Shown one piece after another: positions 6,108 through 8,039 of a stretch of 8,039 nt of DNA; the stretch's first letter is position 1, and each line of letters starts with the position of its first letter. This DNA comes from Alphaproteobacteria bacterium (GTDB taxonomy: Bacteria > Pseudomonadota > Alphaproteobacteria > Rhodobacterales > Rhodobacteraceae), in NCBI GenBank assembly GCA_003694465.1, contig RFKM01000350.1, positions 1 to 8,039 of the forward strand, written 5' to 3'. Below the pieces are notes generated by a model that searched no databases, was not told where the DNA came from, and was given only the letters and a program-made list of their open reading frames with translations. The position numbers were made by a program, and so were the translations under genes.

Positions 6108-6126
6108 CCCGCGCCACGCGCGCGGG
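6108..6126. terminator. Hairpin in the convergent gap, possible bidirectional terminator
   Basis: A perfect 7-bp stem (CCCGCGC 6108-6114 and GCGCGGG 6120-6126) with a 5-base loop lies 46 bases after the stop of the DsbD-like gene and about 80 bases beyond the RND gene's stop on the other strand. On the plus strand it is followed by only TTC, so the T-tract is weak. Its place between two converging genes supports a termination role, which is inference. Confidence 0.4.
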
Positions 6127-6158
6127 TTCACGCATCCAGAGTCCTGTATTCCAGAAGA

Positions 6159-6175
6159 GCCGCCGGGAGAGCGGC
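6159..6175 (-). terminator. Small hairpin downstream of the RND gene, possible terminator
   Basis: GCCGC (6159-6163) and GCGGC (6171-6175) can pair around a 7-base loop. Read on the minus strand this lies about 33 bases after the RND stop and is followed by TCTTCTGG, a weak pyrimidine stretch. The short stem makes this a marginal call. Nothing else is evident in the 6063-6207 gap besides this and the 6108-6126 hairpin. Confidence 0.25.
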
Positions 6176-6207
6176 AACTCGACCATCCTGCCGCTGATCG
6201 GGGGCGT

Positions 6208-8039
6208 TCACCCGCGCCGCGCAGGGGCGGGTCGGCGGACAAGAAACGCACCGATAGCAAGAGCGACCAGCGCGATCAGGGCCGAAGCGCCGATGAAGGC
6301 GCCAGCGGCGGCGGGGATGCCCCCGGCGAGGCTTTCGAGGCCGGGGAGCGGCGCGCCGTGGCCGGTGGCAAGCCTCCAGCCCACCGTCGGGATGAAGGCC
6401 AGCGCCATCGCCCCCAGCGCCACCCACACGAGGGCCGACGCGCCCCGAACCCGCGCCCGGCGCCCCGAGAGCGCCCGCCGAAGCGCCCGCATCTGCCGCC
6501 CCAGATCGTCCTGCATCGCCACAAGCGCCGGCACCACCAGCAGCACCAGCACGAAGCCGAAGCCGAGGCCATAGACGAGGGTGATCACGGTGGGCTTGAG
6601 GAACTGCGCCTGGCTCGAGCGTTCATAGAGCAGAGGTGCAAGGCCGATGACCGTCGTCGCGGTGGTCAGGAAGACCGGCCGCAGCCGGTCGGACACCGCA
6701 TCGACGATCGCCGCCCGCAACCCGCGCGTGCGGGCATATTCGTCGATCGTCGCGATCAGCACGATGGAATCGTTGATGATGATGCCTGACATGCCGATCA
6801 GCCCGACCACCGAGAACATGCTCATCGGGATCCCCCAATGGGCATGGCCCCAGACTGCCCCGACAAGGCCGAAGGGGATGATCGCCATCACCACCAGCGG
6901 CCGTGTCCAGCTGGCAAAGATCCAGGCGAGGGTCAGGAAGATGCCCAGCAGCGCCAGACCCATGCCGAGGGCGGCATCGGAGAGGAATTCCCGCTGCTGG
7001 CGCGCAAGACCCGAGAGCCGGAAGGAAACGCCGTGGGTTTCGGCAAGCTGCGGGAGGATCTCGGCCTCGAGCGCTTGGCGGATCTCGTCGGCGCGCACCG
7101 GGTCGGACTGGTCGATGTCGCCGGTGACGGTGACGACCCGCTGCCCGTCCTTGCGAATCACCGTCGCGAACCCGGACCGGGTGGTGACGGTCACGAGGTC
7201 CGACAGCGGCACGTAATTGCCCGTCGATGTGCGCACCATCATCCGTTCGACGAAATCGGTGGTGATCTCGTCCGCCGGTAATTCCACCCGGATCGCCGCG
7301 GTGCGCATGCCGTCGGGGTAGGTGGCGGCTTCGATCCCGCCCAGCCGGTTGCGCAACTCGCGCCCGAGCGCGTCGATCGAAAAGCCGAGCGCCTTGCCCT
7401 GCGGGGTCAGTTCGAGACTCCATTCTTCCCGATCATAGGTGAGATCGTCCTCGAGCGCCGAAACCTCGGGATATTGCGAAAGCTGCGATTTCAGCGCCTC
7501 GGCAGCGGCCTTCAGCACTTCGGCCGGGGCGCCGGTGATCTCGACGTCGAGCGCATCGCCCCCGGGGCCGAAGCGCCCGCCGCGGAAGCTCAGCTCCTCG
7601 AGCTGCGGAAGGCGGGGCACTCGCGCCTGCAACTCGCTCACGAAGGTGAACGAGGAATAGGGGCGCAGGTCGGCGTCGATCAGTTCGATGCTGACGGCGC
7701 CGAGCTGGTCGGGCTCCTTGTCCTCGGCGCTGGCAAGGCTTCGCCCGGCATTGCCGCCGATCTGCCCGAGGACGTGAACCACCGGGTTGGTTCCATATTT
7801 GCCCTCCAATTCCGCGCCGTAATCGGTCACCGCCTGCTCGACGAGGGCCAGCTGGGCCAACGTGTCCTGCCGGGTGGCGCCGGGGGCCATGGCGAAATTC
7901 GCCGTCACGTCGGTGCGCTCCGGCGCATCGAAGAAGCGAAAGCGCACGCTGCCGTCGATCAGCAGCGCCGCCTGCCCGGCGAGAACCGCCACCGCCCCGG
8001 CCAGCACCGGGTAGCGGGCGGCGATGACGAGGCGGGTCA
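6208..8039 (-). CDS. RND-family efflux pump inner-membrane subunit, C-terminal half (5' part beyond window)
   Basis: This is the C-terminal 609 residues of a proton-driven RND (AcrB/hydrophobe-amphiphile type) export protein; the first half, including TM1-TM6, lies beyond the right edge. Counted from the edge, TM7 is at about 8-27. The second large periplasmic porter/docking loop follows (about 28-350), containing ATRQDTL and DALGRELRNRLGG. TM8 is at about 353-375, TM9-TM10 at about 385-430, the RLRPVFLTTATTVIGLAPLL region at about 449-469, and TM12 at about 481-505. The TM10 motif is GIIINDSIVLI, as in RND groups with VVNNAIVL here; the AcrB Lys940 position is not lysine. After TM12 comes a very basic linker, then two additional hydrophobic segments (about 532-556 and 572-599) and a basic tail. 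A GTG at 8007 is not the true start because the frame stays open to the edge inside conserved sequence. Substrate is unknown. Confidence 0.93.
   Translation of the reverse strand, partial: TRLVIAARYPVLAGAVAVLAGQAALLIDGSVRFRFFDAPERTDVTANFAMAPGATRQDTLAQLALVEQAVTDYGAELEGKYGTNPVVHVLGQIGGNAGRSLASAEDKEPDQLGAVSIELIDADLRPYSSFTFVSELQARVPRLPQLEELSFRGGRFGPGGDALDVEITGAPAEVLKAAAEALKSQLSQYPEVSALEDDLTYDREEWSLELTPQGKALGFSIDALGRELRNRLGGIEAATYPDGMRTAAIRVELPADEITTDFVERMMVRTSTGNYVPLSDLVTVTTRSGFATVIRKDGQRVVTVTGDIDQSDPVRADEIRQALEAEILPQLAETHGVSFRLSGLARQQREFLSDAALGMGLALLGIFLTLAWIFASWTRPLVVMAIIPFGLVGAVWGHAHWGIPMSMFSVVGLIGMSGIIINDSIVLIATIDEYARTRGLRAAIVDAVSDRLRPVFLTTATTVIGLAPLLYERSSQAQFLKPTVITLVYGLGFGFVLVLLVVPALVAMQDDLGRQMRALRRALSGRRARVRGASALVWVALGAMALAFIPTVGWRLATGHGAPLPGLESLAGGIPAAAGAFIGASALIALVALAIGAFLVRRPAPARRG

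Noticed and set aside
4968..6260. 430-codon open frame on the minus strand across pxpA, the gap and the DsbD-like gene
   Set aside because: The plus-strand genes show a signal peptide and family motifs. The antisense translation is Arg/Gly/Pro-rich without structure.
5645..6574. Plus-strand open frame bridging the DsbD-like gene, the gap and the RND 3' end
   Set aside because: It is out of frame with the DsbD-like gene and antisense to RND, with an Arg/Ala-rich translation; a GC-frame artefact.
1..8039. tRNA, rRNA, riboswitch, CRISPR, insertion sequence or attachment site
   Set aside because: No cloverleaf, repeat-spacer pattern, transposase motif, terminal inverted repeats or long duplicated segments were seen; nearly all of the window is coding.

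Overview
The window is GC-rich (my estimate from reading is around two-thirds G+C). The gene content and protein style suggest an alphaproteobacterium, most likely of the Rhodobacterales/Paracoccaceae type. That assignment is an inference; no rRNA or marker gene is present. I see six complete and two partial protein-coding genes, and no RNA genes, mobile elements, phage genes or CRISPR arrays.

Left part (1-2442, minus strand): a tripartite TRAP transporter operon in the order dctP, dctQ, dctM. The periplasmic binding protein gene comes first. A perfect GC-rich hairpin separates it from the two membrane-subunit genes, and dctM runs off the left edge. Middle (2576-5128, plus strand): a tightly packed operon of the three ATP-dependent 5-oxoprolinase subunits, pxpB (KipI type), pxpC (KipA type) and pxpA (LamB/YcsF type), joined by a 4-base overlap and a 1-base gap. 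The two operons diverge from a short AT-rich control region of about 130 bases that carries a 13-bp palindrome and a repeated CAAATTG motif. The simplest reading is one functional unit: TRAP import of 5-oxoproline (pyroglutamate) or a related small lactam or acid, followed by ATP-driven ring opening in the cytoplasm (to glutamate for 5-oxoproline).

Right part: a secreted stand-alone DsbD alpha-type domain protein (5265-6062, plus) converges on the C-terminal half of an RND efflux pump subunit (6208-8039, minus, running off the right edge). The 145-base gap between them holds GC-rich hairpins that may act as terminators. These two genes show no sequence-level link to the transporter/oxoprolinase unit.

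I did not find a clearly unprecedented system. The best leads are the TRAP/Pxp coupling, the departures of all three Pxp subunits from the usual family signatures (which may mark a subfamily with another substrate), the shared palindromic control region, and an extra two-helix C-terminal extension on the RND subunit.
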